A DNA stretch of 64,000 bases from Eremomyces bilateralis CBS 781.70 (GCF_010015585.1 NW_022985073.1:1234923-1298922), one strand, 5' to 3'; positions 42,364 through 52,945 are shown, counted from the stretch's first letter. Translations and numbers: made by a program. The notes: a model not told the origin generated them from the sequence alone.

Positions 42364-44938
42364 CTAATCGTACAGTGATATTTTGATCCTGATCTCGCGC
42401 CACATAACCACCTTGCTTACAGCACTCACTCCCCGCCTTCCGGAAACCCTCCGCATCCACGCCACCCAGATATGAACTCCGTCCCTACCGTGCCGCCTGT
42501 GAAGGAAGCAGATGCTATGATTTAACCGATCATCGTTCCGGATACCGCGGAAGTTGAAGAACCTAGGGTTGCCTTCGTCCTTCGTAACCACAGCCGCACC
42601 CCGGATCCGCCACGGGGCGTAGAAACGACACTCCTTCTGGTCAGTACGTTTATTCGTGCGGAGGCAGTACGCATCAGTGCAATGGTGCTTCTGCACACGG
42701 TTAATGATGGCGGAGTAATGGGCCAGCGTATTCTCCTGGGTGTCAGGACTTAGCGCGATGGCACTCCGCTCATCCTCAGGTCGCGCCCGACGAGAAGGTT
42801 CGGGGTTCAACGCCATGATGTGACCGCCCCAGAACCGCGCAAATTTCTCAAGGGCGGCAGGGAGATCCTCCGTAGGGATACGATCAAGCTCATTGTTAGG
42901 GCAGGCACGGTCTAGCCAGAGGAGGAAATGTGAGTGCGACGAGCCGCGACCCTGCCACTCATATCGGCCCCATTGATCGCGGATGTTGAACTTAGGAATT
43001 ACCAAAGTCTTGTATAGAGCCTCGCGGCGCCAATGAAAGAGATATGCGGCGATGTGGGGATAGTCTCGGAGGTTGCGGCGTGAGATTGAGATCCACTCCG
43101 CTGGAGATCCATTACGCCACTCCTCATATTGAGGTAAATGACGCTGCAGATCATCCCAGTGGTAATCGGCGGCCGACAGCGTTAAAAAGATGTCGGGAGA
43201 CCTGATCCATTGCACGGTAGCTTCAAGTTGCTTGCCACGCCCAATCCAATAGGGCCGCGTGCCGCGTGCCGCGTAGACTCCCCGAAAAACGGATAATAGA
43301 GTTCAGCAAGGCCTGGGCTTCAGGAGAGTCATCCGCAAAAGCAGCACAGAGCTCCTCAAGAGATAGATTACGTTGCTCAGGACGTTGATGAACGAAGTAA
43401 GATGCACGGGTATTGACCTGCTTCCGGAAAAGAGTGTTGAAAGGGACATACCGTAGGCGCGGATGCTTTGCAAAACGACCATCGTGGAACCTCATCAGAT
43501 GCTTGATATATTCACGATACTCTACCTTCCGGAGACGGGGATGAACAAAGTCCCCAACACCGCAGGGGAAGCAGCTTGGGAACGCCAGGCTTAGAAGAGC
43601 CTGAGAGTGGTTAAACTCAGATAGAGGAGTCAATCTAAACTCAGGCATCGTCAGATGCTCACTTCGACGTTCCTGAGCATCATCGACATGCTGCCGAAGT
43701 CGCTCCATCTCCGTATGGGGCTGAAGGAGATCCGGGACTACAGCGACGTATTCTGCCTCTTCTCCTGTATCGTCATCGCCGCCTCCTAGCTCTTCTTCCT
43801 CAATAGTCTGGACGCCGACCTCTTCCATAATACTATCATCAATAGGAAGATGCTGCAGGCGGCTATGGTCGACGACGACATCGCGATATCCAGGGTGGTG
43901 AACCTTGAGATGGGTTAGCCACTGCTCGATGACAGTACGGCGAACACGGTAGTCCCGTCGAAACTGGCGCTGCATACGGGGATCCTGATCCCAATTCGCA
44001 GGGCGAAGGACAACGATCTCAAGGTCTTTCGGAAGGAGAGGTAGTCGATTGTATACGCGCCCCACGTCTCGCATGAAGTTGATGATATGCCCTGTATAAC
44101 GGTACTGAAGACCGTTAACCTTTCGAACCTCCACAGCACAATGGACACGGGCGATGAGGAGCCCCTCTACTTGAGATAACTCAGGAAGACCGTAATGCGA
44201 CGGGCCTAGACCAGGATTTAAATGATTCTCTGCGGAATACAGCGGTGGTAAATCGCCACGTTTCCGATCGTCGATCCTGCATCGATGACATATACTACCA
44301 CCCATGAGACGCATATCAAACCATTTTTCGTCACACCGAGTGCAGTGTTCAAGGCATAGTTTGGCCATCTCCTTGTGGAAGTCCTTGACGTAGGTCCAAT
44401 CCTGCTCGGAAAGATTGGCGTCCTGGATGTTGAAGTCGCGGGACTGGGGATCGAGGCGAACATCTCCGCGCTGAAGTGCTTCTGTTCGATCATCATCTTG
44501 CTGTTGACGTGTATGATCGCGTTGCTCATCTCTCCGTTGACGTGTACGATCGCGTTGCTCCTCTATCCGTTGTCGTGTACGTGGTTGCTCATCGCCATGA
44601 ATTTGGGATAACCCGGCCAAGGAGATCGGACTTATATGCCTAAACCTGTTGTCGCCATCATCATGAGCACCTTGACTAGATTGCGGTTGATGTAAAAGTG
44701 GTAGCCTCTGTCCCCGGAGATAATCTTCGAATATTGGTAGCGGCTGGACATGACGGTGTACACGAGTAGCAGCACGATGAGCCCGTGACATAGCGTTATA
44801 CTCTCTGCGAGCAGCGGCTCTATCCTCATCGTCCTGGCTATGTATCCCGGCACGGTGGAATAGGGAAGTCTCCCGCCTCCAAGACCTATCGTCCTCAATG
44901 TCGGTTTGTTGCGAGGATGAGGCATCTCGTGTAGACAT
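42364..44938 (-). pseudogene. Helitron replication initiator fragment (Helitron_like_N + partial Rep, no helicase)
   Basis: Reads from an ATG at 44938. The first frame (to 43223, 571 codons) has a Cys-rich zinc region (CTRCDEKWFDMRLMGGSICH) and the conserved N-terminal block LPELSQVEGLLIARVHCAVE, then FNHSQALLSLAFPSCFPCGVG. The second frame (43215-42364) continues as WIRSPDIFLTLSAADYHWDD, PKFNIRDQWGRYEWQGRGSS and the HUH-like HSHFLLWLDRACP. Three tandem copies of GCCGCGT at 43254-43274 shift the frame between them; two copies would keep the usual RGTRPYWIGRGKQ reading. After about 42530 homology is lost: the catalytic-tyrosine block and the PIF1-type helicase are absent. Repeats encoding QRDRTRQRRDEQRDHTRQQQ lie near the N-terminus. 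Confidence 0.9.
44503..44580 (-). repeat. 33-bp tandem repeat inside the Helitron reading frame
   Basis: Unit GTTGACGTGTAYGATCGCGT plus 13 bp occurs at 44503-44535 and 44536-44568 with a partial third copy. On the coding strand it encodes Arg/Gln/Asp-rich repeats of the RTRQRRDEQRD type. Confidence 0.85.
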
Positions 44939-45229
44939 AATGGCGGGTTGAAGATGGGGGGACTAATGATGTCAGCTTCAACGTATTGGAATCATTCACT
45001 CTACCTACAGCGTCACCATGATCGTGACCATAACGACATCACCAGCAAGTCTTGACTAGTAGTCGGCGACATTTTGAAGTAAACTCCTTATCAACCCTCC
45101 AGGACCGGCAGTTCGCGCATACGCTACCACCAGGGTCTCCAGAAGATGACATGCCGGAGGTGTAATAATAGAGTGATTGATTCATTCACACACACATCAA
45201 CAATAGAGTGATCAATTGGAGGAATTCAA

Positions 45230-45256
45230 TCACGTGATTTACATTCACGTGATTTA
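45230..45256. repeat. Direct repeat of TCACGTGATTTA
   Basis: Two perfect 12-bp copies (45230-45241, 45245-45256), each holding the CACGTG palindrome. Nearby a second direct repeat AATAGAGTGAT occurs at about 45167 and 45201. Both lie just inside the presumed Helitron 5' end. Confidence 0.8.
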
Positions 45257-45352
45257 AGTTCGCTTAGCAAATCTAATCCCTGTCCAGCCAATCAGAAGGC
45301 GAATATCGAGAATGATTGGATGAGATTGATTCTACCACGACCACTTAAGTAA

Positions 45353-45372
45353 CTCGCTACGCTCGTGATTAT
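45353..45372 (-). repeat. Right arm of 20-bp terminal inverted repeat
   Basis: Reverse complement ATAATCACGAGCGTAGCGAG pairs with 42148-42167 at 18 of 20 positions. It marks the presumed 5' end of the minus-oriented Helitron remnant. Confidence 0.75.
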
Positions 45373-46285
45373 ATCTATTTAACGTCTGTTTCGGTTCCTA
45401 TTGGTCCGTGCAGGCTGCATCTCTGCAATGCAGCAATGGAGGATAAAAGACCCAGTAGCGCCGGGCGCGTCCGATCCTCCAACCAGCCTTATCCACAAAG
45501 TGCAATCAGGTTTCAAGCCCTCAATTAGTTCGGGATCTGGATTTGGACCCCACCGAGGGTCCAAATCTGGCTCACTTCAACACTGCATTTGTGTCGTCTC
45601 CACATGCATAAGAGTTAGAGGTAGAATTTAGAAACGTGGCTATCACGCATACAGTCGCGAGCAGAATCGGTTTCCGGTTTGCACTCTTATTATTTGTTCT
45701 TTCCGCACGGTCCATATGACAAGGGTGATTCGTACTCTGTCCTAGCGGATTGCAAGGATAGCTGCGTATATATTAGTTCTTTGCATTACATAATAGTACG
45801 CCGTGATGGGAAGCTCTACACCTATAACTCAGGTAATTAGTAAATGCTGGGTTCTAACTCAAGAGGAAATAGTAGGTATCTATTTCTGTTTAACTGATAA
45901 ATATTAACCGTTCTCAAGGAAAATCACTACCCTCTACCAGTGAAAAGGTCGTCAGCAGATCAACTTCAACCTGATACCTCAAGTGCAATGGGATTATAAG
46001 AGCAGACAATGAACGAACCACAAAATAACGACGAATAGGGGCGTTGCTAAGAAGTTGTAGCTTTGATAGAGAAATGGTAATCCTATTCCAACGCGTCGCC
46101 GCTGTATCATGTTCCAAGGGAGGAGTGATTCAATATCCTGGAAGAGATCTGGAGTCGCGCAATGAAGCTAGAAACCATTATCGCGACAGAATCACGATTT
46201 TCTCACTAGCATAGATCGATGAAAGTGCTTGAATTGTGTATAGTGATAGAATTGAGTCGGTTTTACAACTATCTTGAATCTATGC

Positions 46286-48213
46286 TCAAAAGGAGTCATC
46301 TGAATCAAAGGAATCGTAATAGTCACCAGATTCCTCATCAGGGGTTGTATCCGCGTCAGGATCGTTAATCCCCTTGTCTTGCCATTGATTTAAGCCCGCT
46401 CTTTGCTTCGGTGAGAGCCTGAATCGCGCCTCGTATGCAGCTCGAACCATTTGTCTTGTGGTGTATTTGAAAGTCCGTAAGTGTGAGACGACGAATTGCA
46501 CCGCATTGAATAGCTGGTTCCTATTTTTCATTTCGTCCTCGAGTTGACCTACCAACAACAAATACAAGAGTTGGAAACCCGCATCGCGTGCCAATCGCAT
46601 GTTCCCTTTCACTGGCTCATCGTAACTGTAATCTGTTCTCCCAACTTTAAGATTGGAGATTATCTCGTTCAAAGATAAACCATCCAGAACATCAACATTG
46701 AGAAACTTGTACGTCTCGCAAAGAGTCCGGTATTGAGAAACCTCGGGAGGGAGAGATCGAAAGCAAGAGCGATAGCCTGATTCAGTTCCTTTGACGGCTA
46801 TATCGAAGAGAGGTATTCCGTGGTGAACAAGCTCGGTTGAGTTTGGATCAGATGCCTTTTGAAGTCGAACGAAGGATGCCAGATACTGAATTTTGGAAAC
46901 ATCAAGACTGTAAACTACTCCCCCAATCCTAATTTTAGTTTTGCTGGCTTCTTTATTACTTTCGGGTTCCAATGACTTTCCTGTTAGCTTTCTGGACGTC
47001 GGCACTTTTAAAGTAAACTTACCTGAGATAAACTTGTTTGAGCAGTCTTAGCTTCTGATGGACCGACATTACTAGCATCAAGATTGGGTTGGGGATCGTC
47101 CCATTTCAAATACAAGTCCTCAGGCAACATCTTTTTCTCATCCATCTTAGAGACCACCAACCTATCTCTCAAGGCATCATACCTCAGAACTCCCTGACCA
47201 CCAACTGCCTTCACCGCATCAATGATTCTCCGAATCAATACAGCCAGTTTCCTCAGGTGGCCTTGGTTTTGTTGCTCCCAACTCTTGATTTGAACTGTCA
47301 CGTCTTCAACGTCCGGTCTCTCAAAGATGCCGTTCCGATGATAGGCTCGTACAAGCTTCGGGGTTTGTGATACCCAAAGCTGAGGTGCAACTTCTTGAAT
47401 CGTAAGAGGTTTATGAGCCACGCGGGTTTTGATCTCAAGGGTTGATTCAAGAGGCACTGCTTGGCCCGTTTCTTTAACAATCAGATTGGTCTTAACAGGC
47501 CTGTTATTTGCTGTAGACAGGACCAAAGATCCCAAGGCACTGGAGAGACTATCAATTCCTTGCTCCTTCCTCGTTGCGGAGAATGTTGTTGTTCGAGTGC
47601 CCACATATCCATCCGTTTCGTGGCGGATGATGACGTTCAGATCGCTAAAACGGTATGAGATAATTCGGTGATGTCCAGTACTGCCGCTGACCTGGCTAGT
47701 AGTATACGCCTTCTCGAATTCATGACCATACCCTCTGAATTTATGCGGTCCGATAAACTCATAGGTTGCGGTCTCATCACGACAGAATATTGCGGTGTCC
47801 TTTACAATCTCGACTTTGATGGTGAAGGCTTCAATTCCACCTGGACCAGAAGAAACGAACGACAGAAGTTTACGAATGTTGTTGCGGTCAGATACAACAT
47901 CAATTGAGCAGATGTCAAATGAAGGGCTGGTCATGTACAGTGAGCGGAAAAGTGGCTCAAGCGGGCTATCTGGATGTCGAGCCGCATTTTGCGCAATATA
48001 GATGAGGCCGGAGTCCTTGTTCAACTGTCGTGTAGCTCTTGGAACTGACCAAAGTGCTGGGCTGCCTGGAACGGCGATGGTAGGTGTAGATTTGGGTGCC
48101 TCAATCCAGTTATAGGAAGAAATATGCTTGACATCAGTGATGGAAGCTGAAAGTGTGCTGGGTGCTTGGAGATCTAGGCGAGAGATCTCGGTTTCGATAG
48201 TATTGGATGCCAT
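46286..48213 (-). CDS. Fungal two-domain protein commonly mis-named geranylgeranyl pyrophosphate synthetase
   Basis: Two exons, 48213-47023 and 46975-46286 (1881 nt, 626 aa). The intron is 47 bp with a perfect GTAAGT donor; an AAG acceptor keeps the frame, whereas the CAG five bases earlier does not. The N-terminal domain has SSYNWIEA, TIAVPGSPALWSVPRATRQL, QNAARHPDSPLEPLFRSL, RGYGHEFEKAYTTSQVSGST and HHRIISYRFSDLNVIIRHET. The C-terminal domain has KIRIGGVVYSLDVSKIQYLA, FRSLPPEVSQYRTLCETYKF and QMVRAAYEARFRLSPKQRAG, ending in an acidic tail. Neither has the DDXXD motifs of prenyl diphosphate synthases. The GYxxxFE/TxxH..V.R.E pattern faintly recalls Rai1/DXO decapping nucleases, which is speculation. 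Function unknown. Confidence 0.8.
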
Positions 48214-48823
48214 TGAAGAAGCTGGACATCAATTTGAAAGGTGGAAAAGCGAAGAAAGGTTTAAACCTGGGGGAAACCTCACGGTGTGATATCCATGGTT
48301 TCGAGCAATAAATAATCCTTGCTGAGTAGCTAACAGCAGACAGATAGGCCCAGCATGCGCGATTTTTGATTGCCATTTGTTGCACTGTGACCCATTGTAA
48401 GAATCCAAATGCGTCCAGCCGCATCTATTCATCCTGAGAATGTTGCGCAGGCAGATATAGCAAGGCTGACAACTTGCGGCACAGCACATTCATTTAGCAA
48501 ATCAACGTTGGACATGACCCTTCTTGACATGTGTCATGTCTACCGACCAGTTCTCGCTGGAGGAATCTGCCAGCAGTCTCAGAGATGTGGTTTGCTCGAT
48601 GGTTACACAAACGCTACGTGTACAGCATTCTGTGGACTAGTATCGGAAAGGTTGGGCGTTGCTACCCTTTCTTTATATATTATCGAAGGGGATGAGGAAG
48701 GACGATTAGACAAAATGACAGTTCATTTACTCTCTCATTCCTTTGAACACGATTCATTGCTCTAGAATCATCACACCCAACTTTCAAAAGTGAACAGCGG
48801 ATGTCACTGTGTCTATATTCACG
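48214..48823. promoter_or_regulatory. Divergent upstream region of two accessory genes
   Basis: 610 bp between the divergent starts of the two-domain gene and the SET/TPR fragment. No motif or gene recognised. Confidence 0.4.
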
Positions 48824-49621
48824 ATGGATATTGATAATATGGCGGAGCAACATACTCGGCTGATAAGCACTCAGAAACAAACTTTACAGAGAGCCAAAGC
48901 GCGTCAGGGCCAGCGACCTCGCGTTCGAAAGTCCAGACAGGATGCCTACGCAAAATTCATGCTTCCTCTCATGCTAGGAACACCCAAAGAAGACGGCCAG
49001 ATGATTCACTCGTCCTTTATTCCCCCAGCTTATCATCCGTGCAGTACGCCGGTAGCCCAGTTACAGCGCATCGTGATTAGAGAGCTCCAGCTAGAGACAC
49101 ACCATCGAGGCACGTATCTCTTGCTACGGTCCATCACACCGCCTCGTCGCATGACCGCGATTATGGCACTCGTGGAGGATGAAGAAGGCGATGCCATGAT
49201 GCTGCAGTTATACCAACTAGAAGACGAGAGCACCCGTAAGGCAGCCGATATGGTCAGCGTTGGTACCATCCTGTTGTTGAAGGAGCCATACTACAAGGTT
49301 ATGGCCGACGGCGAGTATGGTCTCCGTGTTGATCATCTCTCAGATGTGGCGTACCTTGATATGGATGACACCAGAATCCCGGAGGTGTGGCGGCCTCGAA
49401 TGATGGGACTACAGCAAACAGCCGAGTCGTTGAAGATCAGGGGTAATCTGGCTATGGGCGAAAAGAGATATTGGGATGCGAGTACAGAGTAAGCGTACCA
49501 CGTTAAGAGTAGAATCGACGGCCGCATATCTGAACATGTGGACAACTGTAGTGTGGTATACAACAATAGAGCGCAATTAGATCAATCATACCATATCGAC
49601 TTATGGAGGGCTCTCAAATGA
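48824..49621 (+). pseudogene. Truncated TPR/SET-domain protein gene
   Basis: ATG at 48824 (an upstream GTG is in frame). Exon 48824-49488, intron 49489-49551, then 49552-49621; 244 aa if spliced. The sequence matches the N-terminal part of fungal TPR-SET proteins: SVGTILLLKEPYYKVMADGE, YGLRVDHLSDVAYLD, IPEVWRP, then the first TPR helix (SLKIRGNLAMGEKRYWDAST). After the intron, VVYNNRAQL matches the next TPR helix, but the frame ends within 20 residues. The remaining TPRs and the whole SET methyltransferase domain are absent, so this is a 3'-truncated remnant or a short derived protein. Family members are usually two to three times longer. Confidence 0.65.
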
Positions 49622-50050
49622 ATTAGAATGAAAATGAGCCGCAGTTCTCAAAACAGAGTGTACCTCAACCAAGGTTTATTGGTGACTAGATAATATTACT
49701 GAATGGAAGTTGAAGCATAGCATGGGAAATCATGGACAAGCGGTGGCTGTGGCTGACTAGTCATCAATCTATCAGCCCGATGAGATGTCGTTGATGTGGC
49801 GGTGCTTGTCCTGAGTGGAGACCACTCCGCAACTAGAAGTCGGAGGTCCGCAATGTTTGGTGACGATTGACGAGGAACAAAGGAAACCACTTCTTCTCGT
49901 ACTGATTCTCTAATGAGTGTGAGGGCCTTGGAATCAAGAGTCCATAAATCGCATTGCCTTTGCGCTTGAAGCTACCTCATAACCTAGTTTGGGACGCCAT
50001 GCCGCAGCATCACCGATCTCTCCCGCTTGCATGCTCCACATCCACCGAAG
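49622..50050. other. Intergenic region upstream of the TAPT1-like gene
   Basis: 429 bp containing no recognised gene. It presumably includes the promoter of the plus-strand gene at 50051. Confidence 0.45.
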
Positions 50051-52945
50051 ATGGTGAGCAGCATATCAGATGGCCAGCTTCCGACGCCCGGTCTCTCTCC
50101 AGAAACACGTTCTTCCAGCATAGATAGACAGCCGAAGGATGCTTTTCAAACCCTTGAATTCCAATCTCTAGGTGGCATCTCGGAAGACAGCGGCACCGCG
50201 ACACCGAATACGACATACGTTGCGGAAAGTATATTAAGCCCAACCGGGGATCCCAAAGATGCCAGATATGGTTCACATCGATCGTCAGTCTCGGATAACC
50301 GTCACCGAAGTAGCTCCGGCAAAGAGAGGGACAGAATCCTGAAACTGTCACCGGCACAATTAAAGCAACTGACGACGTCCCCAACGGCTGTTCCCCTTCG
50401 CGCGGCAACACCCATCTCGGGATCGGAAGATATCTTTGCGCTGGACGACTCTCCAACGAAAGCGGAGCCCGGAAGCTCTGGGAGAGATGATGAGCGACAT
50501 GCGCCGAATAACATGGACCCCGAAGCGATCCCTACGAACGGAATTTCTCTTGCCAACGGATCGGGGGGAGACAAGAAGGCCAACAATGGTTCTGCGGACA
50601 GGAGCAAGGATATGGTAGATCCCAGAGATGGGGAAATATCAGACGCAAAGAAGCAGACGAAACCTCCACGCTCGTCACGCACCTGCTCGACTCCACCCGC
50701 CTGCAGCAGGAAGCAGTCAGGATTTCGACCTCATGGACAGCACAGGGAGAGTCTCTCTAAGACGAGGTCGCAAAACCACGTCCCACCTTCGTTGAATTTG
50801 AAAGATAGCAGCAGGGTCCGGTCCGATCAAGCCTCCGGTGGATTGCGTACTCCTTCATCAAGCCTCGACCCGATTCCATCCCCTCTACATTCCGCTCTTC
50901 CACTGCCTCCGGTGTCCATGCCGACATACCTTCAACTCGAACTCTCTTCAGAGAAACCATCACCCCTATACATCCACAGGTCACCGGCTACTGACTTTCC
51001 ATACGAATCTTCTTCTGTCAAGTTCCAGCGACTTGTGAACTTCCTGCTCCTGCCTCCGAATTTCGAGCAGGTTATGTGGTTTGGGACCCTGGCGTGCCTC
51101 GACGCATGGCTGTACAATTTCACAATCCTTCCACTTCGTTTCATCCGGGCAGTATGGATTCTCACCGTTTCGTTGATTCACAATGCCTGGAGGCAAGTTA
51201 GGGATCTTGGAAGGTTCATCTACAACGGCCTGGGAAGAATGTGGAACCGCTACAGGCACGGATTACGACCAAGCTCAACCGTGAAACCCAACGGATCTGC
51301 CACGTCTGTGGCTACCAAGCAAGAAGCCAGCGCCTCAGACTCGGCTCCCCAGAGAACCGTGTCCAGGGGCCGCGAACGCTCGCAAATGCAATTGCAGGAA
51401 GACCAGAAACGAATTGACCGTCACTTGCGCCGGCGGCACCGGCGGGCTCGATCCATGCCTTCTAAGCTCCTTCCATCCCACAAAGCGGACATTCTGAAGG
51501 GTCTGCTGATTTTCGTTAGCTGTGTCGTTCTACTGAGATTCGATGCAAGCCGGATGTACCATGGCATCCGTGGGCAGGCGGCAATGAAGCTATATGTGAT
51601 CTTCAATGTGCTTGAAATTGCAGATCGACTACTTTCCGCCATCGGGCAAGATGTCATTGAATGTCTACTCTCGCAAGAAACCCTTGAGCGGGACAGTTAC
51701 GGCAGAAGCAAGCTCATTCGACCGTTCTTCATGTTCTTGTTGGCATTGTTGTACAACATCACGCACGCTACCGCGCTATTCTACCAGGTCATCACGCTCA
51801 ATGTTGCGGTCAACTCATATTCCAACGCACTTCTAACCCTATTAATGTCGAACCAGTTCGTCGAGATTAAAGGCACCGTTTTCAAGAAGCTGGAAAAGGA
51901 GAACTTATTCCAGATGACCTGCGCTGACGTCGTGGAGCGATTCCAGCTGTGGCTCATGATGATCATCATCGCGATGCGGAACATCGTTGAGCTTGGAGAT
52001 TTCACCATCGGCCTGCCCGCTATGATGAGCAGCACCACCAGCAGCCCCACCGTGAATACCACCACTACACCCTCTAGCAGCTCCACAATCCTCCCCATGA
52101 GCTTCACCATCCTTCCGAAATGGACGGGACAATTCCTCGGTCCGTTCGTACTCGTACTCGGCAGCGAAATGGTGGTCGACTGGATCAAGCATGCCTACAT
52201 CAACAAGTTCAACAACACCCGCCCCGAAGTCTACGGCCGATTCCTCGACGTCCTCGCCAAAGATTACTACTCCAACGCCTTCGCCTCGCAGAACCTCACG
52301 AAACGCCTCGGCCTCCCCGTCATCCCCCTCGCATGCCTCTTCATCCGCTCCTCCCTGCAAACATACCACATGTTCCTCGCCACCCACATGCCACTTCCCA
52401 TCCCTTCCCCCGTGTCCTCCATCGCACTCGGCGCCGAGACGACGTCCACCCCCGCTCCCATCCCCATCCTCATCCACCTCGACCGCATTTTCCGACGCGC
52501 ACTCGGCCGCTCGGCGTTCGGCGCCGGCGCCGGCAACGGTGGGATGACGGAGCCGCTCGAGGGCTGGAGTACGTGGGTGGTCGACGACGTGATCGCGCTC
52601 ACGACGCTCGCGATGGTGGTGCTGGTGTGCTGGCTCCTCCTCCTCGCCATGAAGCTGCTGCTGGGGATGGCGCTGCTGACATTTTCGCGGAACCGGTATC
52701 ACGGGATGAAAGAGCGAGAGCGGCAGTCGTACACGTATGTGGGAGGGAAGCGGGCAGGGGGGTGGGGGATGGTGGAGGTGGATGATGACAAGAGAAGGAG
52801 GATTTATGAGGGGGATGAGGCGGGGTTGAAGAAGAGTAGGGAGCGGGCGAAGGAGACGGAGCAGGGGGGGAGGGATCTGGATAAGGGGAGCAAAGGGCTG
52901 GATGGCGTGGACAGGTATGCGATGGTTGCGAAGAGGATTTGGTAG
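50051..52945 (+). CDS. TAPT1/Emp65-family ER membrane protein (DUF747)
   Basis: Intronless, 964 aa from the ATG at 50051 (the frame upstream starts only with TTG). Emp65/TAPT1 proteins are multi-pass ER proteins; yeast Emp65 works with the SUN-like protein Slp1 in protecting soluble ER proteins. Residues 1-320 are polar and disordered with many SP/TP sites. From about 330 the conserved block begins: FLLLPPNFEQVMWFGTLACL, FTILPLRFIRAVWIL, then SHKADILKGLLIFVSCVVLL, YVIFNVLEIADRLLSAIGQD and NALLTLLMSNQFVEIKGTVF. These are the DUF747 hallmarks. At least six membrane segments are visible, the last near 880-900. The tail is Arg/Lys/Glu-rich. Third-position GC rises sharply from about 52190 onward. 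Confidence 0.92.
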   Translation: MVSSISDGQLPTPGLSPETRSSSIDRQPKDAFQTLEFQSLGGISEDSGTATPNTTYVAESILSPTGDPKDARYGSHRSSVSDNRHRSSSGKERDRILKLSPAQLKQLTTSPTAVPLRAATPISGSEDIFALDDSPTKAEPGSSGRDDERHAPNNMDPEAIPTNGISLANGSGGDKKANNGSADRSKDMVDPRDGEISDAKKQTKPPRSSRTCSTPPACSRKQSGFRPHGQHRESLSKTRSQNHVPPSLNLKDSSRVRSDQASGGLRTPSSSLDPIPSPLHSALPLPPVSMPTYLQLELSSEKPSPLYIHRSPATDFPYESSSVKFQRLVNFLLLPPNFEQVMWFGTLACLDAWLYNFTILPLRFIRAVWILTVSLIHNAWRQVRDLGRFIYNGLGRMWNRYRHGLRPSSTVKPNGSATSVATKQEASASDSAPQRTVSRGRERSQMQLQEDQKRIDRHLRRRHRRARSMPSKLLPSHKADILKGLLIFVSCVVLLRFDASRMYHGIRGQAAMKLYVIFNVLEIADRLLSAIGQDVIECLLSQETLERDSYGRSKLIRPFFMFLLALLYNITHATALFYQVITLNVAVNSYSNALLTLLMSNQFVEIKGTVFKKLEKENLFQMTCADVVERFQLWLMMIIIAMRNIVELGDFTIGLPAMMSSTTSSPTVNTTTTPSSSSTILPMSFTILPKWTGQFLGPFVLVLGSEMVVDWIKHAYINKFNNTRPEVYGRFLDVLAKDYYSNAFASQNLTKRLGLPVIPLACLFIRSSLQTYHMFLATHMPLPIPSPVSSIALGAETTSTPAPIPILIHLDRIFRRALGRSAFGAGAGNGGMTEPLEGWSTWVVDDVIALTTLAMVVLVCWLLLLAMKLLLGMALLTFSRNRYHGMKERERQSYTYVGGKRAGGWGMVEVDDDKRRRIYEGDEAGLKKSRERAKETEQGGRDLDKGSKGLDGVDRYAMVAKRIW

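Larger units (their letters stand above)
42148..45372 (-). mobile_element. Decayed Helitron (Helitron2/Helentron-like), minus orientation
   Basis: The segment contains a Helitron replicase fragment (42364-44938) and is flanked by a 20-bp inverted repeat matching at 18 positions: ATAATCACGAGCATAGCTAG at 42148-42167 and the reverse complement ATAATCACGAGCGTAGCGAG at 45372-45353. Just inside the presumed 3' end is a hairpin (42179-42200: TGCCT...AGGCA around the palindrome CTACATGTAG). Short terminal inverted repeats plus a hairpin near the 3' end are described for Helitron2/Helentron elements and not for canonical Helitrons. The helicase half is missing, so the copy is not autonomous. Boundaries are inferred from the repeats only. 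Confidence 0.55.
44939..46285. other. Accessory intergenic region including the Helitron 5' end
   Basis: 1.35 kb without a gene. It contains the right inverted-repeat arm (45353-45372), an ACTTAAGT palindrome (45343-45350) and direct repeats around CACGTGATTTA. 45400-46285 has only short frames. Confidence 0.45.

Noticed and set aside
46286-48213. Annotation as geranylgeranyl pyrophosphate synthase
   Set aside because: No DDXXD or other prenyl-synthase motifs; the name appears to be a propagated database label.
51905-52702. 265-codon minus-strand frame
   Set aside because: Antisense to the TAPT1-like gene in its GC3-rich part; Gly/Glu/His-rich composition is that of a shadow.
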